Shown here piece after piece: positions 36,116 to 43,969 of a stretch of DNA of 64,000 bases. Source of the DNA: Kordia algicida. GTDB taxonomy: Bacteria; Bacteroidota; Bacteroidia; Flavobacteriales; Flavobacteriaceae. The notes under the pieces were generated by a model. The model was given only the letters and a program-made list of their open reading frames with translations. It did no database searches and was not told where the DNA came from. The stretch is from assembly GCF_051013375.1 (NCBI RefSeq), contig NZ_CP142125.1. The stretch is one strand, 5' to 3'. Made by a program: the position numbers and the translations under genes. Position 1 is the first letter of the stretch; the number at the start of each line of letters is the position of its first letter.

Positions 36116-36182
36116 GGCTATTCACTATATCTCCCAATCAAGTTGGGAGGATGCCGTTACTATCCTTAACGCAATTTTGCGT
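36116..36182 (-). ncRNA. Structured 5' leader of the transaldolase gene
   Basis: Three hairpins follow one another in the 5' leader: ACGCAA/TTGCGT (36169-36182), GGAT/ATCC (36149-36165) and CTCCCAA/TTGGGAG (36131-36149). The two inner ones share bases, so they could be alternatives. The block is much more GC-rich than its surroundings. I suspect a conserved Bacteroidota RNA element, perhaps of the Flavo-1 type, but cannot confirm that. Confidence 0.45.
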
Positions 36183-36328
36183 AAAATTACAATATTAAAA
36201 CATGTGAAAACAACCTCAACTTGTAGAATAGTTCGTGAGTTATTAACATTTTCATGAAACGAATTGTTTCTTTTTAGTTTTAAAAACTATAGAAAGCCGA
36301 AGTAAATAAATAATTGTGCAATGGTATC

Positions 36329-36353
36329 AAAAAAGCCTGCGTTAACAGGCTTT
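36329..36353 (-). terminator. Terminator of the 38297-36505 operon
   Basis: GCCTG / CAGGC with a T-run on the minus strand, ~150 bases after the last gene. Apart from this hairpin and the leader element, 36063-36504 shows nothing. Confidence 0.6.
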
Positions 36354-36504
36354 CAATCCAAATTTCAAAGTATAGCTACTGTTCTACACTAAAGAAGCAG
36401 TAGTATATTTTCTTTTGTTTCTCACTTTCAAATTACGATAAAACTTACGGTATTTTTAGCAAAATATGTGTAGTTGTCACATTTGCATGTAATGTTGGTT
36501 CATT

Positions 36505-37137
36505 TTAAGCTTCTTTTGTCTGTTTGGGAAATCTTTCTGTAAGATTATCTATAAGATATACTTTGTGTTTTGGATCTGATTTTTCAATGAGTATATCTAG
36601 AAACTGTCGGAATTCTTCTTTTTTGTATTCCTTCATAGGAATGATGACATCTGATTTTTCGGTAAACCCTAATATTAAGTCAGTTGCAAGCTTAGAAGTT
36701 CCGATGTAGTTAAGCGTTTTTAAGTCTCGTTTCTTTTTCCAACGGTTGTTGTAATGCAACCAATCTCCAGTTATAAAAACGGTTACAGGCTTTTTCTTTT
36801 TATACATAAAATACATTATAATATTTACCAAAGAACCAAACCAAAATAGGATTACAATTGGAAGTTTACTGTTCGTTATACCTTTCGTGTGTAAATCGAT
36901 TACATACATGAGTGTCCATATTATTGCAATTGCAAAACCGAATGTTTCCAATGATTTTCGGTAGCTTCTCATTTGAAATTCTCCTGAAATTTTATAACGC
37001 AATACAGCATATTCCCAAAAAAATAAAATGAAAAAATACAATAGTAACAATACAATACTGATTAGCAAAGGAAGTTTCCATAAGTATCCATACAGAAGTA
37101 TTATTAAAACCAATATAATACCAATGAAGTATTTCAT
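36505..37137 (-). CDS. Small membrane protein with C-terminal YcxB-like domain
   Basis: The 210-residue protein has four predicted membrane segments in its first ~115 residues. A soluble domain of ~90 residues follows, with ITGDWLHYNNRWKKKRDLK and a later IPMKEYKKEEFRQFLDIL. That layout resembles YcxB-type proteins with a small PH-like domain, though the similarity is weak. It starts at the base after the DUF2132 stop, so it is translationally coupled. It is the last gene of a four-gene operon. Confidence 0.65.
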   Translation of the reverse strand: MKYFIGIILVLIILLYGYLWKLPLLISIVLLLLYFFILFFWEYAVLRYKISGEFQMRSYRKSLETFGFAIAIIWTLMYVIDLHTKGITNSKLPIVILFWFGSLVNIIMYFMYKKKKPVTVFITGDWLHYNNRWKKKRDLKTLNYIGTSKLATDLILGFTEKSDVIIPMKEYKKEEFRQFLDILIEKSDPKHKVYLIDNLTERFPKQTKEA

Positions 37138-37371
37138 TTAGTTATGTTTTGTTTCCGCAAGCACTCTGAGATACAATTGTTCTACTTTGGTTCGTGCCCA
37201 AGGAGTTCTACGCAAAAATTTTAAGCTCGATTTTACGGAAGGATCATTTTTAAAACAATTGATATTGATACGTTTTGCTAATTCTTCAAAACCATAATAT
37301 TCCACAAGTGTTTCTACAATTTCAGCAAGTTTTATTCCGTGCAACGGATTATTAGGTTGTTCATTACTCAT
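37138..37371 (-). CDS. VF530/DUF2132 family DNA-binding-like protein
   Basis: This 77-residue protein matches the VF530 family across its length: PLHGIKLAEIVETLVEYYGF, then NCFKNDPSVKSSLKFLRRTP, then TKVEQLYL. The family fold is a compact helical domain thought to bind DNA, deduced from structure rather than assay. It overlaps the preceding lipocalin-like gene by 8 bases and abuts the next gene, so it is coupled on both sides. Regulators of unknown targets remain possible. Confidence 0.88.
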   Translation of the reverse strand: MSNEQPNNPLHGIKLAEIVETLVEYYGFEELAKRININCFKNDPSVKSSLKFLRRTPWARTKVEQLYLRVLAETKHN

Positions 37372-37729
37372 CTCTTGGCTTTCTTTTATACGTGTAACGA
37401 AGGCTTATTCCATCTGCATTATGTTCAAAAGACATGGTATCGTCTTCTATTTTTGTGATGATATATTGATTTTTCCCAATAATTAATAATGTATCGTCAA
37501 GTTCATACGTTACTACCAAAGCAAAATCACCAACCTCCATAATTAGAGAATCATCTTCACGGAATGTTAGCAAAACATCAGTACTCATAAGTGTATCTTT
37601 TTCAGCATTTGAAATATCTCCAACAACAGTATCAAATTGCCAAGTGCCAATAATTTTTTCGTTAAAATCTGTTTGTGAAATCGCACTATTGATAAAGAAA
37701 ACTAGAAAAAGAAGACTTACAATTCGCAT
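37364..37729 (-). CDS. Lipocalin-like secreted protein
   Basis: The ATG at 37729 gives 121 residues with a signal peptide (LLFLVFFINSAISQ); the longer ORF start would overlap the previous gene. The mature domain has alternating beta strands (IIGTWQFDTV early, LLTFREDDSLIMEVG in the middle), typical of the lipocalin-like family of Bacteroidota. It starts 1 base after the stop of the upstream membrane protein. It probably binds a small hydrophobic ligand or is structural; no specific evidence. Confidence 0.7.
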   Translation of the reverse strand: MRIVSLLFLVFFINSAISQTDFNEKIIGTWQFDTVVGDISNAEKDTLMSTDVLLTFREDDSLIMEVGDFALVVTYELDDTLLIIGKNQYIITKIEDDTMSFEHNADGISLRYTYKRKPRDE

Positions 37730-37730
37730 A

Positions 37731-38297
37731 CTATTTCTGTGTATTAAGTTGAACATGTGCTGAAAAATAATTGGAAAACCATTTCAAATCATCGATCAAA
37801 TACTGCTCTGTTTCAGCATCAAAGCCCAAAATCAAATGTTTGTTTTGCTGTGTGTCTACTAAAAACAAATTTCCGGAATAAGTTTGTTCGTCTAATTTCT
37901 TAATGGTGTAATCAAAATGTTTGATATTATTAGTATCAAAGCGTTTAGAAGCTTCTTTAGTATTGAGAATAATTTCTTTGTGACCTAAAACTTTAGTGAG
38001 CTTGTTTGCTTTCGATTTTGATCGCATTCGAATAATATTCGTAATTCCGAAAGAAATAAAAAGAATGCTTGCTACAATTACTTTTCTACTGTGCGATTCT
38101 CTAATTACTGAATCAATCGGAAATAGAAAACCCAAAATTGCAATCCCTGCTATAATTGGTAAAAAAATCAAGCCTAATAAAATAGTATAATCTGTGTTTG
38201 ATTGTGCAATTATGATTTTATCATTTTTCTTAGAAAAAGAAATCTTTAAGCGTTTTAATTTAGATTCTAAAAGTGTAGTATTTACGTTTTGCTGCAT
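37731..38297 (-). CDS. Membrane protein of unknown function
   Basis: The 188-residue protein has two hydrophobic segments (~35-60 and ~68-88). A basic loop follows and then a C-terminal soluble domain with repeated beta segments (FDYTIKKLDEQTYSGNLFLV). It lacks a signal peptide and matches no family I know. It is the first gene of the operon that continues with the lipocalin-like, DUF2132 and YcxB-like genes. The operon looks envelope-associated. Confidence 0.6.
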   Translation of the reverse strand: MQQNVNTTLLESKLKRLKISFSKKNDKIIIAQSNTDYTILLGLIFLPIIAGIAILGFLFPIDSVIRESHSRKVIVASILFISFGITNIIRMRSKSKANKLTKVLGHKEIILNTKEASKRFDTNNIKHFDYTIKKLDEQTYSGNLFLVDTQQNKHLILGFDAETEQYLIDDLKWFSNYFSAHVQLNTQK

Positions 38298-38462
38298 GTA
38301 TTATTACGAATTATGATTCTAAAGTAGTTTATATTCCTGAATATCTGTGTAAGTTTACTATAAAAAGTTACACGCCTTCCATTTATAAACACACAATTAA
38401 AAATTTATGCTCCAAACTGTAACGTATTTAATAAAACAATCACGAATATATTATAAAAAAAT

Positions 38463-38984
38463 ATGACTATGGATGATTTTTTGGAGCGAATAAAAGTATT
38501 AAAACGAAAACAGATCAAACTACCGATTTCAAAATCTGAGTTTATCAATAGATTCAGACAGAATGTTGACGAAGGAGATATTGGTATGTTTTCTGGAACT
38601 TTTGAAGCTTTTTCATCAAGCAAAAACAAATACAAAGGCAGTATTTCCAGCAACTCATTCAAAATGAGAAAACGCAGAGAGTTATTTGACAGAGGACGAA
38701 ATTTAGCAAAAATTACAGCGCAATTTCGCCAACAAGAAGATCATACACTGATCGATTTAGAAATTAAAGGATTTCATTATTTCATCATCTTTTACTACGT
38801 CTTTATCACGATTTTTTATATCATATTCCTGTCCTTTTCAGGATTTCTAGCGTTTGAAACGTTTGCTATTTTCATCATTATTCACGCAGTATTAATGTAT
38901 TGTCTTCCCTATTTTTTCATGCGAAAACAGACAAAAAACACTGCTGAAGATATTGAAAAAGAATTGTTTTTTATGACGAGGTAG
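38463..38984 (+). CDS. Membrane protein of unknown function
   Basis: The 173-residue protein starts with a basic soluble region (residues 1-105) and then has two membrane segments at ~106-150 with Phe-rich runs. It ends with a short charged tail. The size and C-terminal double segment recall small signalling or channel partners, but no motif is diagnostic. It is transcribed alone, convergent with DUF2199. The starting codon could be the ATG at 38463 or the one two codons later. Confidence 0.6.
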   Translation: MTMDDFLERIKVLKRKQIKLPISKSEFINRFRQNVDEGDIGMFSGTFEAFSSSKNKYKGSISSNSFKMRKRRELFDRGRNLAKITAQFRQQEDHTLIDLEIKGFHYFIIFYYVFITIFYIIFLSFSGFLAFETFAIFIIIHAVLMYCLPYFFMRKQTKNTAEDIEKELFFMTR

Positions 38985-38998
38985 TAAACTTTTTAAAA

Positions 38999-39532
38999 CT
39001 ACTTTAAAGCATCATACATAGCATGAATTCTATGTTCCGCTTCTGCATTAGTGATTCCGTTATAAAAATCTTTTACAAATGGATGCTCAAAATCGTCATG
39101 AGGGAAAATTTCTGGTCTTTTATTTCCTTTTTTTATCAGTACATTCATCGGAATATTTATCATGTTTTCATATGCAGGCAATTCATTACATAACCAACCA
39201 AAATATCCTGTTTCATGTTGTTTATTCTTAAAATTATCTGAATAATCTCTAAAGCTTTTTTCACTTAAAGAAACCCAAAGTCCATATTCTAAAAATACAT
39301 CGTAATCGATTATTTTTTGCTTTAACACAACTCTAATGAAATAATTTGTTTCTGTTTCGTATTGAATTATACAAAAATCGTCTGAAAGTGTTGCGATTTC
39401 TTTCTTTTGACTCTTTGAGAGATTATGATAATTTTCTGGCGAGACAAACGCTAATGCAGGCCATTGTTGATGAACTTCTCCACATTGGGAACATGAATAT
39501 TGCTTTTTATTTTTCTTCTTACGCCAAAACAT
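38999..39532 (-). CDS. DUF2199 protein with N-terminal zinc-ribbon half
   Basis: This 177-residue protein has CSQCGEVH near its start, a typical C-x2-C knuckle. The rest fits DUF2199, a family recognisable from ALAFVSPENY, LEYGLWVSLSEKSF and GYFGWLCNELPAY. Length is normal. It is 14 bases downstream of the SDR gene on the same strand, so they may share a transcript. Function is unknown. Confidence 0.85.
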   Translation of the reverse strand: MFWRKKKNKKQYSCSQCGEVHQQWPALAFVSPENYHNLSKSQKKEIATLSDDFCIIQYETETNYFIRVVLKQKIIDYDVFLEYGLWVSLSEKSFRDYSDNFKNKQHETGYFGWLCNELPAYENMINIPMNVLIKKGNKRPEIFPHDDFEHPFVKDFYNGITNAEAEHRIHAMYDALK

Positions 39533-39546
39533 TTTTGAAACGGTAT

Positions 39547-40353
39547 TTACAACTTATAATGATTCATCAGCATTTTTTCATACACTTTGTCTGGCAACGC
39601 ACGTTTAAGCACAATTGAAAATTTCTGCATAAATGCGCCAACTTTGTAATGAATTTTTGGTTTTTTCGTTTGAATGATCTTTAAAACTGCTTCTGCCATA
39701 ATTGTAGGATCAGAACCTGCATCAACATGCGAATCCATTTCTTTTAACATCGTTCCATACACTTCTTTATACGGAGAGTTTTCATAAACTGGCGTATGAT
39801 AACGTCCAGCAGCAATATTGGTAGCAAAATCGCCTGGCGCAACATTTGCAATTTCAATTCCAAACATTTTCACTTCCATGCGCATGGCTTCCGTAACCAA
39901 CTCTAAAGCACCTTTAGTTGCTGAGTAAATTCCGCGATACGGCAATCCCATATAACCTGCAATAGAAGTTACATTGACAATATGACCACTTTTTTGTTTG
40001 CGCATTTGAGGTAAAACGGCTTTCATCACTGCAATCGGACCGTATAAATTTGTCTGAAATGCCTTGTGAATTTCTTCTTCGGGCGTTTCTTCAATTGGAC
40101 CTGTAATTCCAACGCCTGCATTATTAATCAAAACATCCAAACGACCTTCTGCTTCAATAATGGTAGTAACTGCTTTCTGGATTGTTGCGGTATCACGCAC
40201 ATCTAGTGCAATCAATTTAAAAGCTGTAAAATCCTTAAACTTGTCAGGATTTCTACTTGTTCCGTACACGGTATAACCTTTTTCGGCTAGAAGAATTCCA
40301 ATAGATTTTCCAATTCCTGATGAACCACCAGTAATTAATACAACTTTTGACAT
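39547..40353 (-). CDS. SDR family oxidoreductase
   Basis: The 268-residue protein is a classical short-chain dehydrogenase. It has the cofactor motif TGGSSGIGKS, DVRD, NNAGVGITG, and the active-site YSATKGALE with Tyr and Lys four residues apart, plus the preceding Ser (VNVTSIAGYMG). The Arg after the first strand (GTSRNPDKF) suggests NADPH use. Length suits the long-chain alcohol or retinol dehydrogenase-like group. It is upstream of DUF2199 on the same strand. Substrate is not predictable. Confidence 0.9.
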   Translation of the reverse strand: MSKVVLITGGSSGIGKSIGILLAEKGYTVYGTSRNPDKFKDFTAFKLIALDVRDTATIQKAVTTIIEAEGRLDVLINNAGVGITGPIEETPEEEIHKAFQTNLYGPIAVMKAVLPQMRKQKSGHIVNVTSIAGYMGLPYRGIYSATKGALELVTEAMRMEVKMFGIEIANVAPGDFATNIAAGRYHTPVYENSPYKEVYGTMLKEMDSHVDAGSDPTIMAEAVLKIIQTKKPKIHYKVGAFMQKFSIVLKRALPDKVYEKMLMNHYKL

Positions 40354-40446
40354 GCGCTTAGTTTTGATTGTTTTTTACAAATATAAACTCTTTATAAATG
40401 CATCGTGAAGTTTTTTTGAGGTCGTTGACTTTAGGGTACAAAAAAT

Positions 40447-40540
40447 GGCAAGCTACCTACATCACACCGCTACGACCGTATACCTTTGCTGCGTTCCCGC
40501 CCTGGAGGATTCAACAGGAGCTGGTTGTGTAGGACTTGCC
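40447..40540 (-). ncRNA. ffs: Signal recognition particle RNA (small, bacterial type)
   Basis: The two ends pair (GGCAAGTCCTACACAACC with GGTAGCTTGCC). The apical part on the minus strand reads CCAGGGCGGGAACGCAGCAA then AGGTAT, the conserved helix 8 loop with GGAA tetraloop and the asymmetric bulge bound by Ffh. At about 94 nt it is the Alu-less bacterial form. It lies alone in a 274-base gap. The precise ends are uncertain by a few bases. Confidence 0.92.
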
Positions 40541-40627
40541 GCTGCAAATATAAAATGTTTTTACATTATAACAATGATTTTTTAAACTGATTTTTATGAA
40601 TTACCTTGCCAGAAATAAAGAATTCCA

Positions 40628-41692
40628 ATGAAATTTTATAATATATTCATAATCACTTTTTTAAGCCTAACGGTTTTTTCATGCGGTGGCGAAAAAAAAT
40701 CAACAACTCCTAAATTTTCTTTAAAAATTGATGGGAAAACAGAAAAATTTAAGTTGAATAGCGCAATTAAAGCAACATTAATCAACTCAGAAAACAAGAC
40801 TATTTCGAATGTTGATTATAAAATTAACGATGAAAAGTTATCAAATTCGAGTAAAAATCCGTTGATTTTAGAAACTACAATTCCTGAAACAACCTTATTA
40901 GGAAAGCAAAATTTAAAAGCTACCATTACGTATGATGATGGCAAAACGACAACTACTCGTAAAAATTTGACGATTCTATCCAACATGAAACCGAAAGTGT
41001 ATACCTATAAAATTATCAATACATTTCCGCACGATCAAAAAGCATATACACAAGGATTGGAGTTTTTTAGAGATACATTATTTGAAAGTACGGGACAGCG
41101 TGGACAATCTTCACTACGAAAAGTAGATTATAAAACGGGGAAAATTTACCAAAAAATAGAATTAGACAATCGCTATTTCGGCGAAGGAATTACGGTTTTA
41201 AATGACAAATTATACATGCTTACGTGGCGTTCAAATACAGGCTTTATATATAATCCTAATAATTTAGAACGAATTGACACCTTTACCTATCAAAATAGTA
41301 AAGAAGGTTGGGGATTGTGTAATGATGGCGAAAAATTATACAAGAGCGACGGAACAGAAAATATCTGGATTCTAGATCCTAAAACGTTAAAAGAACAATA
41401 CGCGATTCAGGTTTGTGACAACAAACGAACGTATGTAAAAGCAAACGAATTGGAATACATTAACGGAAAGATTTTTGCGAATAGCTATCAAAATCCGAGC
41501 ATGATGATTATAAATCCAAAAAATGGTGCTTTGGAAGGAATTATAGATTTTAGAGGTTTAAAGGAAAAAGTAACCAATCACTCGCAAATTGACGTTTTTA
41601 ACGGAATTGCTTTCAATACAAAAACCAACACATATTTTGTTACTGGAAAGTACTGGGACAAGCTTTTTGAAGTGGAGATTGTAGAGAAATAA
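40628..41692 (+). CDS. Glutaminyl-peptide cyclotransferase, lipoprotein
   Basis: The 354-residue protein has a lipoprotein signal (TFLSLTVFSCGG). After an N-terminal beta domain (~25-120), the rest is a beta-propeller of the plant-type glutaminyl cyclotransferase family: FPHDQKAYTQGLEF, FGEGITVLNDKLYMLTW, GWGLCNDGEKLYKSDGTE and NELEYINGKIFANSYQ. The family converts N-terminal Gln to pyroglutamate, here on proteins outside the cytoplasm. N-terminal pyroglutamate protects exported proteins from aminopeptidases. Monocistronic. Confidence 0.92.
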   Translation: MKFYNIFIITFLSLTVFSCGGEKKSTTPKFSLKIDGKTEKFKLNSAIKATLINSENKTISNVDYKINDEKLSNSSKNPLILETTIPETTLLGKQNLKATITYDDGKTTTTRKNLTILSNMKPKVYTYKIINTFPHDQKAYTQGLEFFRDTLFESTGQRGQSSLRKVDYKTGKIYQKIELDNRYFGEGITVLNDKLYMLTWRSNTGFIYNPNNLERIDTFTYQNSKEGWGLCNDGEKLYKSDGTENIWILDPKTLKEQYAIQVCDNKRTYVKANELEYINGKIFANSYQNPSMMIINPKNGALEGIIDFRGLKEKVTNHSQIDVFNGIAFNTKTNTYFVTGKYWDKLFEVEIVEK

Positions 41693-41811
41693 GGTTCTTC
41701 CCATGAAGACAACAACTCACAACTCATAACTCACAACAAACACCTAATTCCTCACCAACCACTAGCCTATTCCTCAAATTATCATTATTTTTGCATCAAT
41801 AATTTCTTTAC

Positions 41812-42480
41812 ATGTCAATTACTTCAAAAATTCAAGAATACCAACAAAAATTACCAACTCACGTTACTCTTGTAGCAGTTTCAAAAACAAAACCTATAAG
41901 CGATTTACAAGAAGCATATACTGCTGGACAACGTGTATTTGGGGAAAACAAAATTCAGGAAATGGCAGAAAAATGGGAAGCACTTCCCAAAGATATTTCT
42001 TGGCACATGATTGGACACGTACAGCGAAATAAGGTAAAATATATGGCTGAATTTGTGGATCTGATTCACGGAGTTGATAGTTACAAACTACTAAAAGAAA
42101 TTAACAAACAAGCAAAAAAATACAATCGTGTCATTAATTGCTTGCTTCAAATAAAAATTGCGGAAGAAGATTCTAAGTTTGGAATGTCTGTCGAAGAAGC
42201 TACAACATTGCTCGCTTCTGAGGAGTTTCAACAATTAGAAAATGTTGCAATTGTCGGTTTAATGGGAATGGCAACTTTTACAGACGACACTTCACAAGTT
42301 CAACAAGAATTTAAAAACTTAAAAACGACCTTCGACACTTTAAAAGCTATTCATAACTACTTAAAAATCATATCAATGGGAATGAGTGGCGATTACGAAT
42401 TGGCAATTCAAGAAGGAAGTACGATGGTACGAATAGGCAGTAGCATCTTCGGTGCGCGAAATTATGCGTCAGTAAACTAA
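41812..42480 (+). CDS. YggS family PLP homeostasis protein
   Basis: The 222-residue TIM barrel holds pyridoxal phosphate on the Lys of LVAVSKTKP near the N-terminus. Other marks are FGENKIQEM, WHMIGHVQRNKVKY, MGMATFTDD and the end motif MGMSGDYELAIQEGSTMVRI. YggS proteins have no enzyme activity known and balance PLP supply in the cytoplasm. Length is normal. The next gene begins 58 bases later. Confidence 0.95.
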   Translation: MSITSKIQEYQQKLPTHVTLVAVSKTKPISDLQEAYTAGQRVFGENKIQEMAEKWEALPKDISWHMIGHVQRNKVKYMAEFVDLIHGVDSYKLLKEINKQAKKYNRVINCLLQIKIAEEDSKFGMSVEEATTLLASEEFQQLENVAIVGLMGMATFTDDTSQVQQEFKNLKTTFDTLKAIHNYLKIISMGMSGDYELAIQEGSTMVRIGSSIFGARNYASVN

Positions 42481-42538
42481 GCAAATCCTTTAGTTATTTT
42501 TATATTTATACCCAAATTATAAAAACAACGCATATCGT

Positions 42539-43903
42539 TTGTACGCAATAGTAGACATAGAAACCACTGGAGGAAAATATAATGAAGAAGGAATTACTGA
42601 AATAGCTATCTACAGATTTGACGGTCATGAAGTTGTTGACCAATTTATTAGTTTGGTAAATCCTGAGCGAGAAATTCAACCGTTTGTGGTAAATTTGACA
42701 GGAATCAATTCAAGAATGCTCCGCGATGCACCAAAATTCTACGAAGTAGCCAAGCGTATTGTCGAAATTACTGAAGATTGTATCATTGTAGCACACAACG
42801 CTAGTTTTGATTACCGCATTTTACAACTAGAATTCAAACGTTTAGGTTTCGAATATAAACGCAAAAGCCTCTGTACGGTTGAACTTTCAAAGAAACTAAT
42901 TCCCGAAATGGAATCATACAAGCTAGGAAAGCTGGTTCGTGCACTTGGAATTCCGATGAGTGACAGACATAGAGCTTCTGGCGATGCACTTGCAACAGTA
43001 AAACTTTTTCAATTATTACTCGATAAAGATTCCGAAAAAAACATCATTCAACAAGCTGTAAAAACAGAAATCAAGAAAAAAGTTGCTACACGTTTGCTCG
43101 ATATTCTTGAAAATTTACCTTCTGCAACTGGTGTCTATTATATGCATAATGCCAAAGGTGAAATTATCTATATCGGGAAAAGTAAAAACATCAAAAAACG
43201 TGTCAATCAACATTTTACAGGAAAAAACAACAAATCAAAAAAGATTCAAAAACAAGTCGCAGCCGTTACTTTTGAACGTACAGGAAGCGAATTGGTCGCT
43301 CTTTTAAAAGAAAGTGAAGAAATTAAACGTAAAAGACCAATCTACAATCGAGCGCAACGCAAAAACATCTTTCAATTTGCAATGGGTTCTTATGTCGATG
43401 AAAATGGTTATATAGGTTTGCGTATTGAAAAAGCTGATGGACGTAAAAAACACATCACTACGTTTACCAACATGTCACAGGCAAAACACGTGATGTTTAA
43501 GCTTACGGAAGATTTTAAATTGTGTCAAAAAATAAACGAATTACATTCCTCAAAATCACAATGTTTTCAATATACTATTAAGGAATGTGATGGCGCATGT
43601 ATCAACCAAGAAGACGTGACTTCTTATAACAAACGCGTGCAAGAAGCTATTGATAGATATAGTTATGCAAACAAAAATATGCTGATTATTGACAAAGGTC
43701 GTCACCACGATGAACGCAGTGCAATATTGATTGAAAACGGTCAATACAAAGGTTTTGGTTTTTACAGTCTCAACTATCAAATTACCAAAAGAGAGGTTTT
43801 AGAAAAAATCATTACACCTATGCAAAATAATAGAGATGTTCAACATATTATTCAAAGTCATCTTCGTCGTAAAAACAGATTTAAAATTATTCACTTACAA
43901 TAG
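42539..43903 (+). CDS. DEDDh exonuclease fused to GIY-YIG (Cho/UvrC-like) nuclease
   Basis: The frame has an in-frame stop at 42491 and no ATG before the conserved region, so TTG at 42539 is the start. Residues ~1-165 are a DnaQ-like exonuclease (AIVDIETTGG, then AHNASFDYRIL, then HRASGDALAT). Residues ~195-280 are a GIY-YIG domain like the first half of UvrC (TGVYYMHNAKGEIIYIGKSK). It is followed by a UvrC-like region with Cys residues. Such fusions are proposed DNA polymerase III epsilon/UvrC-like repair nucleases; their exact substrate is unknown. The protein has 454 residues. Confidence 0.9.
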   Translation: MYAIVDIETTGGKYNEEGITEIAIYRFDGHEVVDQFISLVNPEREIQPFVVNLTGINSRMLRDAPKFYEVAKRIVEITEDCIIVAHNASFDYRILQLEFKRLGFEYKRKSLCTVELSKKLIPEMESYKLGKLVRALGIPMSDRHRASGDALATVKLFQLLLDKDSEKNIIQQAVKTEIKKKVATRLLDILENLPSATGVYYMHNAKGEIIYIGKSKNIKKRVNQHFTGKNNKSKKIQKQVAAVTFERTGSELVALLKESEEIKRKRPIYNRAQRKNIFQFAMGSYVDENGYIGLRIEKADGRKKHITTFTNMSQAKHVMFKLTEDFKLCQKINELHSSKSQCFQYTIKECDGACINQEDVTSYNKRVQEAIDRYSYANKNMLIIDKGRHHDERSAILIENGQYKGFGFYSLNYQITKREVLEKIITPMQNNRDVQHIIQSHLRRKNRFKIIHLQ

Positions 43904-43969
43904 GCAATTACGTTTACATTGTAATCTTTAAAACCTAATTCACTCAGATCGAATTAATTAACCATACAC

